Shown: positions 1 through 6,559 of the stretch, in pieces
How positions within the stretch are numbered: position 1 is the stretch's first letter
Layout: each line of letters starts with the position of its first letter
NCBI GenBank assembly: GCA_900770075.1
Contig: CAAGIZ010000011.1
Coordinates: 1-6,838 of the forward strand
Direction of reading: 5' to 3'
DNA length: 6,838 nt
Origin: Spirochaetia bacterium
Lineage (GTDB): Bacteria > Spirochaetota > Spirochaetia > Treponematales > Treponemataceae
The notes under the pieces: model-generated
Told to the model about the DNA's origin: nothing
The model's input: the letters and a program-made list of their open reading frames with translations, nothing else
Databases searched by the model: none
Position numbers and translations under genes: made by a program

Positions 1-87
1 ATCTTTATCAAGATTATGTCTACAGTTTCCCTTGTTGCAGTTTCTGTATTTGCAGAATACAACCTGTGGAACGTGCTTTTCAAATAA
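1..87 (+). CDS. C-terminal end of an unidentified, probably membrane-associated protein (5' part outside window)
   Basis: An open frame enters from the left edge and ends at TAA (85-87). The 28 visible residues are strongly hydrophobic: a run of Ile/Val/Leu/Phe/Ala with one Lys near the start, then an aromatic tail ending NLWNVLFK. This would fit a last transmembrane helix, but no family can be recognised from so little. A perfect hairpin terminator starts 18 bases after the stop, which supports a real plus-strand gene end. This gene converges on the large minus-strand operon to its right. A chance open frame is possible at this length, so confidence is moderate. Confidence 0.5.
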   Translation: MFIKIMSTVSLVAVSVFAEYNLWNVLFK

Positions 88-105
88 AGACTGGTAACGT
101 CTGAC

Positions 106-144
106 AAAAATGCTGTCTTGAGTTTTCAAGACAGCATTTTTTTT
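106..144. terminator. Bidirectional rho-independent terminator between converging genes
   Basis: Bases 106-121 and 126-141 are perfect reverse complements, giving a 16-bp stem with a 4-base loop (gttt, 122-125). On the plus strand the stem ends in an 8-T tract (137-144). On the minus strand the matching tract is 5 T (complement of 106-110). The outer A/T pairs belong to both stem and tract, so the GC-containing core is about 11 bp. It lies 18 bases after the plus-strand stop at 87 and about 60 bases beyond the minus-strand stop at 207. It therefore can serve both, with the stronger tract for the plus-strand gene. Confidence 0.9.
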
Positions 145-206
145 GTCCATGGAAAGCAGAAAGTGCAGACTTGTGTGTGTGATGTGAGTGGCAGAGTTGG
201 TGTTGT

Positions 207-1280
207 TTATTTTTGCTTTTCTTCTGCAGTGAGTATCGCTTTCAGAAGTTTTTTTGCTGCATTTTCATAGGTGTATCTTTCTAAAATTTCTTCAGGGGAC
301 TCTGTTTTTTTTGAAAGAAGGTCGGTAAGGCTGCAGTCTGTGTTTTCTGCGTCGATGTAGCAGGCGCAGTTTCCGTAGATTTCAGGCAGGCTTGCTTTTT
401 TTGAAATTATTATTTTTGTACCGCAGGATAGGGCTTCTAAAGGAGGAATTCCAAAGCCTTCATAGTAGGACGGAAATACAAAAGCCCGGCATTTTTGCAT
501 GAGAGCCTTTACCTGAGCGTCTGACAGGTATCCGGGCAGGATTACGTTTTTAAGGGATTTTAATGCTTCAAGTTCTGGTGGAACAAGGCCGGAAATTGCT
601 TTTCCGCTTACGGCAAAAGTTTCGTCCGGGTGTTTCTGGGCATATTCGCAAATCCATTTAAGGTTTTTTCTTTTTGAAAGGGAACCCAGCGTAAAGAAAA
701 AATCCCTGTCTTTAAGTTCGGGGAAGGAGTTAAAAATGCTGTCGTCTGCCTGCAGCTCCTTAAAGTGATCCCAGCCGTTTGGAATTACCTTTATTCGGTC
801 ATCGGAAACTTTGAAGGTTTCTTTTATTTCGGTTTTTGAAAACTCTGAAACAGTAAGGATAAGTTTTGCATTTTTTGCAATGTTTCTGTAGGAAAAAAGG
901 CTGTAAAGCCTTATGAGCCGGTCTTTTAGTGACGTAAAATCTTCTTTATGGGAAGCGGCGTAAATGTCGTGCAGAAAGGAAATTCCGCAGAGAGAGCCCA
1001 GAGGAGCCGTATTTGAAAAATTCAGTGCTGTTGCCCCGAATTTTTTGCAGGCACGGGCAAAAGTTCCCATGTCCCACAATGGAAAACTTTTTATGTTTTT
1101 TGAAGATTTTTCGATTTTAATTTTTTGAAAATCGGGAACTGCTTTTGCATTTGCCGGAACATAAAGCCTTATGTCCTCCTTTTCGTCAAGAAGCAGGTCC
1201 ATTTTTTTGCAGACTTCCCAGGCAAAGCGTTCGATTCCTGTCAAATTGCGGCATAGAAAGTTTCCGTTTATCAAAATCAT
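207..1280 (-). CDS. GT4-family (GT-B fold) glycosyltransferase
   Basis: This 357-residue protein probably transfers a sugar from a nucleotide-sugar donor to a lipid-linked or growing glycan on the cytoplasmic face of the membrane. Seen, numbering from the chosen Met: an N-terminal beta strand followed by TGIERF (14-19), the Gly-containing acceptor-side loop typical of this group; FLHDIY (102-107); VSEFSKTEI (144-152); GSLSKRKN (198-205), the phosphate-binding start of the C-terminal Rossmann domain; and EGFGIPPLE (274-282), the E-x7-E motif of retaining GT4 enzymes. Length fits the family, and it resembles mannosyl/rhamnosyltransferases of O-antigen-type loci. The frame stays open to 1337, but ATG at 1280 is preferred: it forms an ATGA overlap with the CotH stop, has a purine-rich GGGGAAG upstream, and begins at the first beta strand (MILINGN). 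The stop is TAA. It is the last gene of the operon. Donor and acceptor cannot be read from sequence. Confidence 0.9.
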   Translation of the reverse strand: MILINGNFLCRNLTGIERFAWEVCKKMDLLLDEKEDIRLYVPANAKAVPDFQKIKIEKSSKNIKSFPLWDMGTFARACKKFGATALNFSNTAPLGSLCGISFLHDIYAASHKEDFTSLKDRLIRLYSLFSYRNIAKNAKLILTVSEFSKTEIKETFKVSDDRIKVIPNGWDHFKELQADDSIFNSFPELKDRDFFFTLGSLSKRKNLKWICEYAQKHPDETFAVSGKAISGLVPPELEALKSLKNVILPGYLSDAQVKALMQKCRAFVFPSYYEGFGIPPLEALSCGTKIIISKKASLPEIYGNCACYIDAENTDCSLTDLLSKKTESPEEILERYTYENAAKKLLKAILTAEEKQK

Positions 1281-2536
1281 CGGTCTTCCCCAATAGAATT
1301 GATGTAAGAATCCATCCACTGCCAGCGCTGTTCGCACCAGTTTAGTACATATTCAACTTCTTCTGCGTAAGTTTTCCGTGTCTTGTAGCCCGGTGTGTGC
1401 GGCCACTGCTTCCTGCCTATTGTCCTCCATACAAGGTCGTCCAGTTCTGCGGATGGGGCAAGGATTTCAGCCAGATTGTTTATGTAGGTGAATGAGTTTT
1501 TGAGCAGGAATTTTTTTTCGTTCCAGCGGTCTTTTACGGCAGTTTTAAATTCCTGATTTCGCCACAGTTCTTTATACCAGTGGAATTTGTTTATCCATGA
1601 ATCTTCTGGCAGGTAGTTTTTGTCCATGTGACTTCCGCCAAAGCCTATGTCAAAATCCCATACGGGCCCCATAAAAAGCATCTTTTTCTCGGAATCAAAG
1701 TACATAAAACAGCTGGCAAGAAAATTCGAATCCCTGTTTTTTGAAAATTCGCTCATCAAATACCAGTCTGTGAAGGTGTCTTTGTCTATGACCTCAAAAA
1801 CAGCGGAATTGTCTTCAAGATAAATTTGATTTTCTATGGACTGTAAAATCTGTTTTTCTGTCAGGAATTTTTCTTCGGGAACGTCATTGTCTACCAGACT
1901 GAAAGGAACGCCCTGTTCAGAGCGGAAATTCCATTCCTTGTTCATCCTGGAATTTACGACGAATATAAAACTGTTTTCGGGAAGGTTTATGCGGTTTTCT
2001 CCCTGTTCGATTTTTTCGTAGATGCAGTAAAGTCCCAAAAAAGAGTTGTTCAGGTACAGGTTTACGAATTTAAATGAGGGTGTCCAGATTCCGCTGTTGA
2101 AAATTTTCGAAGAGATGTAGGTTGCGTATGCGTCCCGGACTTTTGACTTGTCCGTCATAAAAGGGCGGATTACCCATTTTTTTGAAGAGGACATTCCTAA
2201 GATTTCCGTGTCGCTGTTGAGTTTTGCCAGGTAGGGCTTTTTTCTGAAAGTCCAGGTGGTGTTTCCCCTGCCGCGGATTTTTCCCCGTATCTTTTCTGCG
2301 GTATCTTCTTCGTAGGATTTAAGATTTTCGTAGATAAAAAAGTCCGCATCGATGTAATTTTCTTTGGAATTTATTTTTTTCTCCCCGTCGGTTTCTATAA
2401 AGAGAACCGGCAGTTTACAGGCAAAGACTTTTTCTTTCGTAATCTGATTTTTGCCCGACATAAAAAGCAGGGCAAGTACAAGACAAGAGAAAAAAATAAG
2501 GAAAAAATAAAGCCGCCAGGAATTTTTTCTGAACAT
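1277..2536 (-). CDS. Membrane-anchored CotH-family (kinase-fold) protein
   Basis: This 419-residue protein has an uncleaved-looking N-terminal membrane anchor (about 9-26, after basic residues) and then one large domain outside the membrane. CotH-family marks in order: RGRGNTTW (88-95), KKPYLAKL (99-106), GMSSSKKWVIRP (114-125), a YLNN..LGLY..YEKI.QG strand-helix block (161-179), FTDWYLMSEFSKNRDS (255-270) and GPVWDFDIGFG (290-300). By family knowledge, Asp269 in the N-x-D segment and Asp294 in WDFD match the catalytic and metal-binding aspartates of CotH; Bacillus CotH phosphorylates spore-coat proteins. Here no spore genes are visible and the neighbours are surface-glycan genes, so the target is probably a secreted protein or a glycan component (inference). 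The ATG lies 2 bases after the TAG stop of the fusion gene, with AAAGG about 13 bases upstream inside that gene. The stop overlaps the GT4 start. The CotH family call is firm; the substrate is unknown. Confidence 0.88.
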   Translation of the reverse strand: MFRKNSWRLYFFLIFFSCLVLALLFMSGKNQITKEKVFACKLPVLFIETDGEKKINSKENYIDADFFIYENLKSYEEDTAEKIRGKIRGRGNTTWTFRKKPYLAKLNSDTEILGMSSSKKWVIRPFMTDKSKVRDAYATYISSKIFNSGIWTPSFKFVNLYLNNSFLGLYCIYEKIEQGENRINLPENSFIFVVNSRMNKEWNFRSEQGVPFSLVDNDVPEEKFLTEKQILQSIENQIYLEDNSAVFEVIDKDTFTDWYLMSEFSKNRDSNFLASCFMYFDSEKKMLFMGPVWDFDIGFGGSHMDKNYLPEDSWINKFHWYKELWRNQEFKTAVKDRWNEKKFLLKNSFTYINNLAEILAPSAELDDLVWRTIGRKQWPHTPGYKTRKTYAEEVEYVLNWCEQRWQWMDSYINSIGEDR

Positions 2537-2538
2537 AT

Positions 2539-5241
2539 CTACTGTCTGCCTTTGCTCCAGTTTGCAGTGTCAAATATATTGTCTTTTACAGTATACCACT
2601 GATTTTCTTTTATGGAAAAAGTAGTTGAACTGTGCTGGTCCGGCGACCAGGTTGAATTTGTCGTTACTACAGCACCTTTTTCTTTTTTTATGGAATCCGT
2701 CATCGGTTTTCCGGTGTAAGGATTTACCGGATTTTCAACGAGATTTTTGAGCAGGAGCAGGGGAACGTCCGCATTGGTCATAAAGGTGGTGTCGGTTTTT
2801 ATCTCTCCTTGCGCATCAAAATCCTTGACCAAAAGCATGGGGTTCAGGTGATCCATGCAAAAACCGTCGCTGAGTTTTCCGTTGTACAGTTTTTTTACAA
2901 CCTCGTCTTTACCTATTCCGTGGTCTGCTGCGATTATGATTCTGGTGTTGTCATAGACGCCGTTTTCCTTGAGAAGGTTTATCCATTTGCCAATCAGCTT
3001 AAAGGCAGCCACATTTGCACTGTAGCCGGAAACCTTTGCAAATTCTCCGGTGCCGGTTCCCGTAATCTTTACGGCAGGAACGTAGTCCGGCGGATTAAGT
3101 TCAAAGCCTGAATGAGTGCTGTCGTTCGTTATGTTTAAAAATGAAGGCTTGTCGCTGGAAAAATCCGTAAGCTGGGGCAGGAAGTAAAGGGCAGAGTAGT
3201 AGTCGATAAAGCCCTGAATGTCACCGATTTCTTCGTCAGTGTTCCACCATTTTGAGTCATCGTATATTGCATCCCTGAAAAGAGGCGGGCTTATCCTGAA
3301 AAAGCAGACCCAAAGCATATTCCTTTTTATGGAAGAACTTACAAGGTTTTCTTTTACCTTGTCCCTGTTCAAATCCATCCAAAGCCCCGTGTAGGTGTTC
3401 TCCAGCGACAGGGGAGTTACGTTTTTCATTCCCTCAAAGATGCTCATGTCAGGAATCCACTGGTAATTTGCCCAGGAGGTGTCCGTAACGGTTACGTTGT
3501 AATCCAGCTGTTCTCCGAAAATTTTTGGCAGGACTTTCAGGGCTTCGTTGTTTTTCGTGAGTTTTGAAACGTCGCTGCGTTTGTTGAACTCTTCCGGAGT
3601 ATATTCATATCCACCGAAAAGGGGAGGTGCACCGATAATGGTGTGTCCGCCGTAGGAAATCGTGTTGGGATAGTAGGTAAAGCCGGTGTATATGTCTTTA
3701 AGGGAAGGGTCTTCTTCCAAAATTGAATTAAAAAAGGCACTTTCGCTGCGGTCGAGCATGAAGAGCACCACGTTTTTCTGCGTTTTTGAAAGGTGGAGGA
3801 CGGGCTTCAGTTCAACTGCAGACTGAGGACTGTATGTTAAGGACAGTTCGTTGTAAGACTTTCTTATGACGTTTGAATACAGGAGGCCTGCGGCAAAAAG
3901 GGAAATGCAGGAAATCCCGGAAATCCCCGTAAGCACGTTTAAAAACCTGTATTTTACAGCCAGAACCGAGACCGCTGCCAGAAGAAGCAGGACTGCGAGG
4001 TTTAAAACCATGACGAACGGCAAAACCCTTCCGGCTATGTTTTCCGAAAAAGTCAGCATTCGGGTCAAAGTTCCGTAGTGTCCCACAAAAACAAAGGTGT
4101 TTACCAGGGCGCATACAAAGAGGACGAAGGAAAGGGCAGAAAATGCCGTCTGAATCCTTTTATTGAAGAGAAAATAAAGGAATGTCGGCCACACGAGGAA
4201 AAGTCCGCAGGACTGCATCAGGGTGTTGGAAATAAAACACAGGGGAGAACCCAAACCGTCAATGTTAAAAAACTCTATTACCGAGGAACTTATTATGCTT
4301 GAAGGAATAAAAAGCCCCGTAAGGAGGAAAAGTCCTGCCGCAGAAGTAAAAAAGAGCAGGCATCTGGATTTTGAACTGTTGAGGAGCGGGAAAAGTACGC
4401 CGTCAATGAGGCGGGAAATTCCCTTTACAAAAAGCGGTGCCAGAAAGATGAATGAAATCACCACCGTCATCAAAAGCCTTCTTTTAAAACTTCCCGGATG
4501 CAGGAAAAGAAGGTAAAAGTCGCAGAACAGTATGGCAGCACAGACGCAGGTAAAAAACACCTTGAGAGGATTTTTCAGCTTCATGAAGATGTTTTTTGTC
4601 AAGGAGAATACCTGGTTCAAAGTCCAGTAGAGTACAAGACCGCTGGGTGAATCGTAAAGCACTACCAGAAAAACTGCCGCCATTATGTAGACCTGAAGTT
4701 TTTCTCGCAGGGAGTGTCCTTTTGTGTATACAAAGCCGGAGGCACAGTTTATGAGGGTCATCAGGACTGGAAGCACATTTATTGTAAAAGAGCCGATTGT
4801 AAAAAGGGCATCGTTTTTTCCAAGGTCAGACAGGATGAAAAAAGACCTGCCCTGAAGAAGCGACAGGTGGCTCAGATAGGAATAGGCAGCCAGAAAAAAA
4901 GGAATCTGGATTAAAAGGCTGAAGCTTGACCTGAGGGCCATAAGCGGATGGTAGTGATTCTGACGGTAAAAAGTCGTAAGAATCATGTACTGCTCGTCGC
5001 CTTTGAAGAACTTTTTAATTCTTTTTACGCCGGGTTCCAGTTTTTTTTGGATGTCCCGTTCAAGTTCAGTCCATTTTTCTGCAACGATATACAGCGGAAG
5101 GCACATTATGGTAACGGCAAGGCTTACGCCTAAAATCGCTGCACCGGGATTCTTAAACACGTGGTAAAAAAGCGAAAAAGAAAACTCTATAATTTGTTTT
5201 AGAGGATATATCAGAAGATTGAACAACAAATCTAAGACCAC
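2539..5241 (-). CDS. YidC/Oxa1-like membrane domain fused to a periplasmic alkaline-phosphatase-superfamily (LtaS/sulfatase-like) domain
   Basis: This 900-residue protein has three parts. Residues about 1-222 match the YidC/Oxa1 core: a first helix pair (33-54), a charged cytoplasmic helical hairpin (55-95, with LEPGVKRIKKFFKGDEQ), NHYHPL then LIQIPFFLAAYSYL (95-123), and the final SPSGLVLYWTLNQVFSLTKN block (198-217). Residues about 225-456 add roughly six or seven further hydrophobic helices. Residues about 488-900 form an extracytoplasmic alkaline-phosphatase-superfamily domain: VVLFMLD (Asp497, metal), GGHTIIGAPPLFGG (Thr534, likely nucleophile), NDSTHSG (His710), IIIAADHG (Asp773-His774, metal) and DHLNPMLLVK (His798). 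No C/S-x-P-x-R sulfatase motif is seen, so a Thr-using phosphotransferase or phosphodiesterase is favoured over a true sulfatase. The start is GTG, preceded by AGGAG with a 7-base spacer; this SD overlaps the TAG stop of the upstream gene. The domain calls are firm; the substrate and the purpose of the insertase half are unknown. Confidence 0.9.
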   Translation of the reverse strand: MVLDLLFNLLIYPLKQIIEFSFSLFYHVFKNPGAAILGVSLAVTIMCLPLYIVAEKWTELERDIQKKLEPGVKRIKKFFKGDEQYMILTTFYRQNHYHPLMALRSSFSLLIQIPFFLAAYSYLSHLSLLQGRSFFILSDLGKNDALFTIGSFTINVLPVLMTLINCASGFVYTKGHSLREKLQVYIMAAVFLVVLYDSPSGLVLYWTLNQVFSLTKNIFMKLKNPLKVFFTCVCAAILFCDFYLLFLHPGSFKRRLLMTVVISFIFLAPLFVKGISRLIDGVLFPLLNSSKSRCLLFFTSAAGLFLLTGLFIPSSIISSSVIEFFNIDGLGSPLCFISNTLMQSCGLFLVWPTFLYFLFNKRIQTAFSALSFVLFVCALVNTFVFVGHYGTLTRMLTFSENIAGRVLPFVMVLNLAVLLLLAAVSVLAVKYRFLNVLTGISGISCISLFAAGLLYSNVIRKSYNELSLTYSPQSAVELKPVLHLSKTQKNVVLFMLDRSESAFFNSILEEDPSLKDIYTGFTYYPNTISYGGHTIIGAPPLFGGYEYTPEEFNKRSDVSKLTKNNEALKVLPKIFGEQLDYNVTVTDTSWANYQWIPDMSIFEGMKNVTPLSLENTYTGLWMDLNRDKVKENLVSSSIKRNMLWVCFFRISPPLFRDAIYDDSKWWNTDEEIGDIQGFIDYYSALYFLPQLTDFSSDKPSFLNITNDSTHSGFELNPPDYVPAVKITGTGTGEFAKVSGYSANVAAFKLIGKWINLLKENGVYDNTRIIIAADHGIGKDEVVKKLYNGKLSDGFCMDHLNPMLLVKDFDAQGEIKTDTTFMTNADVPLLLLKNLVENPVNPYTGKPMTDSIKKEKGAVVTTNSTWSPDQHSSTTFSIKENQWYTVKDNIFDTANWSKGRQ

Positions 5242-5248
5242 AAAACCG

Positions 5249-5253
5249 CTCCT
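5249..5253 (-). promoter_or_regulatory. Shine-Dalgarno site that fixes a GTG start
   Basis: The minus strand reads AGGAG here, 7 bases before GTG at 5241-5239. The first two bases of the SD are the last two of the TAG stop (5254-5252) of the CDP-glycerol-transferase gene. A ribosome finishing the upstream gene would stop on top of the next SD, which argues for coupled translation and for GTG as the true start. Confidence 0.75.
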
Positions 5254-6475
5254 ATTGTTCCACAGTTTTTATCATGAAATCGGCTGTGCGTTTTCCTGCT
5301 TCGCCAATGTACATCCATGCTTCTTCCCTTGCTTTTTTGCGGGCTGCTGCAAGTTCTGGGGAGTCGCTGGCATTCTGGATTACGTTTTTTATGTCGGAAA
5401 AGTCTTTTTCTTCGATTTTTATGCCGATTTTCCTGACAGTTTCAAACTGCCATATTTCGTGATTCATATCGTAGGCATCGTATGGCCCCAGTTCCATTTC
5501 TGCATTTGCATACATTACCGGCTTGTCGCAAAGGAAGGTGTAGTCCCAGATTATGCCGGAGAAGTCCGTAATCATGATGTCCGCTTTTTTAAGGGAATAA
5601 AAGTTGTCGCGGTTTGAATCCCACTCAACGTTGGAAACGTCTTTGTAGGCTTCTTCCAGCTCCTTGAGCATCTGCGGTTCTGAAATCCGGGACTGGGGAT
5701 GAGGGCGGATGATGATTTTCCAGCCGGTCTTAACAAGAGGATCCAGAAGTTTTTTTCCGTAAAGGGAGAGCAGTGCGGATTTGCCCCAGGAAGGAGAAAC
5801 AAGAACCGTAAACTGATGGTTTTCTTCAGATGGAATTTCTTCCATTTTTTTTCTGAATACATCAAGGTAGGTACAGCCAACCGTAACCAGTTGTTTTTCA
5901 GGAAGGTTTCTCTGCCTTTCCATTTCCTTTATGTCTGCAAACTGATAGTCGCCGGTACACAGAATCGAGTCAAAGTAATCTATGCCGAAAAGACGGTACA
6001 TCGTAGGGTCGCCGGGAGAATGGAATATGTGAGAATAGTGCTTTACGTTCTTGCTTCTCTTAAGCTGGTATACCTGAAGCCCCGGAGTGGTCATAAGGAC
6101 AAAGCCGGCCGAAAGCATGTTGAGTTTTGCAAAAGCCTTGTTTCCTTCACCGATTATTTCCGGCTTTACGAACTGGTATTTTTCTTCAAAAACAGGGTCT
6201 TTTTCGTTTGCAGCGTAATAGGTGATTTCAATTCCCCGCCTTTCAAATTCATCCAGAACAGGCTTGAATACATTCCAGTAACGCTTGTCTTCGGAATAAA
6301 TCACGTATTTTTTGTAGGACTTGTCCAGTTTCTGCCCCTTGCCCCCTGTAAAAAACAGCTTGAGCTTAAGCCAGAAGGCCTTTGCCAGAAAAAAAAGCGT
6401 CGCACAGGCACCTATCAAAATTGAAAAGAGCATGGAACCCGTGCCTGGGTCAATGTAAAGCGGTAAAAATGTCAT
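5252..6475 (-). CDS. CDP-glycerol glycerophosphotransferase-like (TagB/TagF-family) protein with N-terminal membrane segment
   Basis: This 407-residue protein resembles enzymes that move a polyol phosphate, classically glycerol phosphate from CDP-glycerol, onto a glycan or lipid-linked primer. Motifs seen in its GT-B-like body: KHYSHIFHSPGD (145-156, where His152 may match the first catalytic His of TagF), SPSWG (227-231), IIRPHPQS (255-262, His259, the RPHP histidine of the family) and ADIMITDFSGIIWDY (298-312, the TDxSG donor-phosphate loop). The N-terminus is extra: YIDPGTGS (7-14) followed by a hydrophobic helix (about 15-32) and a basic stretch, which would tether it to the membrane. ATG at 6475 is forced by an in-frame TAG two codons upstream; AGGT lies 8 bases before it. 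It is 10 bases upstream of the YidC fusion gene. Family confidence is high; glycerol phosphate as the actual cargo is an assumption, since ribitol-phosphate and other related transferases share these motifs. Confidence 0.87.
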   Translation of the reverse strand: MTFLPLYIDPGTGSMLFSILIGACATLFFLAKAFWLKLKLFFTGGKGQKLDKSYKKYVIYSEDKRYWNVFKPVLDEFERRGIEITYYAANEKDPVFEEKYQFVKPEIIGEGNKAFAKLNMLSAGFVLMTTPGLQVYQLKRSKNVKHYSHIFHSPGDPTMYRLFGIDYFDSILCTGDYQFADIKEMERQRNLPEKQLVTVGCTYLDVFRKKMEEIPSEENHQFTVLVSPSWGKSALLSLYGKKLLDPLVKTGWKIIIRPHPQSRISEPQMLKELEEAYKDVSNVEWDSNRDNFYSLKKADIMITDFSGIIWDYTFLCDKPVMYANAEMELGPYDAYDMNHEIWQFETVRKIGIKIEEKDFSDIKNVIQNASDSPELAAARKKAREEAWMYIGEAGKRTADFMIKTVEQ

Positions 6476-6492
6476 AATCTAACCTGCAAACC

Positions 6493-6515
6493 GGCTCCTG
6501 AGATTTTCAGCAGCC
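6493..6515 (-). promoter_or_regulatory. Imperfect hairpin in the leader of the CDP-glycerol-transferase gene
   Basis: On the minus strand GGCTGCTGA and TCAGGAGCC pair as 4+4 bp around one G-G mismatch, with a 5-base loop. The hairpin ends 17 bases before the ATG at 6475 and has no T-tract after it, so it is not a simple terminator. It could be a processing site or influence start-site access; chance is also possible. I saw no convincing -35/-10 pair in the 84-base gap (6476-6559), so the gene may be read through from the aminotransferase. Confidence 0.3.
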
Positions 6516-6559
6516 TGATTGTCTCCCTGTAAAAAAATCACAGCCGCAAATGCAGCACA

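Noticed and set aside
173..206. GT-rich stretch (tgtgtgtg and similar) after the GT4 stop
   Set aside because: The dinucleotide run is only about four units long and unpaired; no structure, motif or open frame supports a function.
380..1140. Repeated tttttgaa-like strings
   Set aside because: On the coding strand these are TTC-AAA-AAA type Phe/Ser-Lys codons falling in different protein contexts and at irregular spacing; a composition effect, not a repeat array.
1281..1337. Longer GT4 reading frame beginning at ATG 1337
   Set aside because: It would overlap the CotH gene by 61 bases and add 19 residues with no family similarity; the ATGA-overlap start at 1280 begins right at the first beta strand of the fold.
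5219..5617. Plus-strand open frame of 132 codons, Phe/Cys-rich
   Set aside because: It runs antisense across the 3' end of the CDP-glycerol-transferase gene and the start of the fusion gene; its composition is what the complement of these coding regions would give.
5699..6424. Plus-strand open frame of 241 codons
   Set aside because: It is fully antisense to the CDP-glycerol-transferase-like gene, whose motifs (SPSWG, RPHP, TDFSG) are clear. The plus-strand product shows no recognisable domain.
6476..6540. Sigma-70-like promoter for the CDP-glycerol-transferase gene (TTTACA as -35)
   Set aside because: No acceptable -10 hexamer lies 16-18 bases downstream of it; the match is one-sided.
6531..6556. 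Possible terminator after the aminotransferase (minus strand GCTGC-ATTT-GCGGC, then 7 T)
   Set aside because: The stem is only 5 bp with one G-U pair, and five bases separate it from the T-tract. This is too weak to call a terminator, though partial attenuation cannot be excluded.
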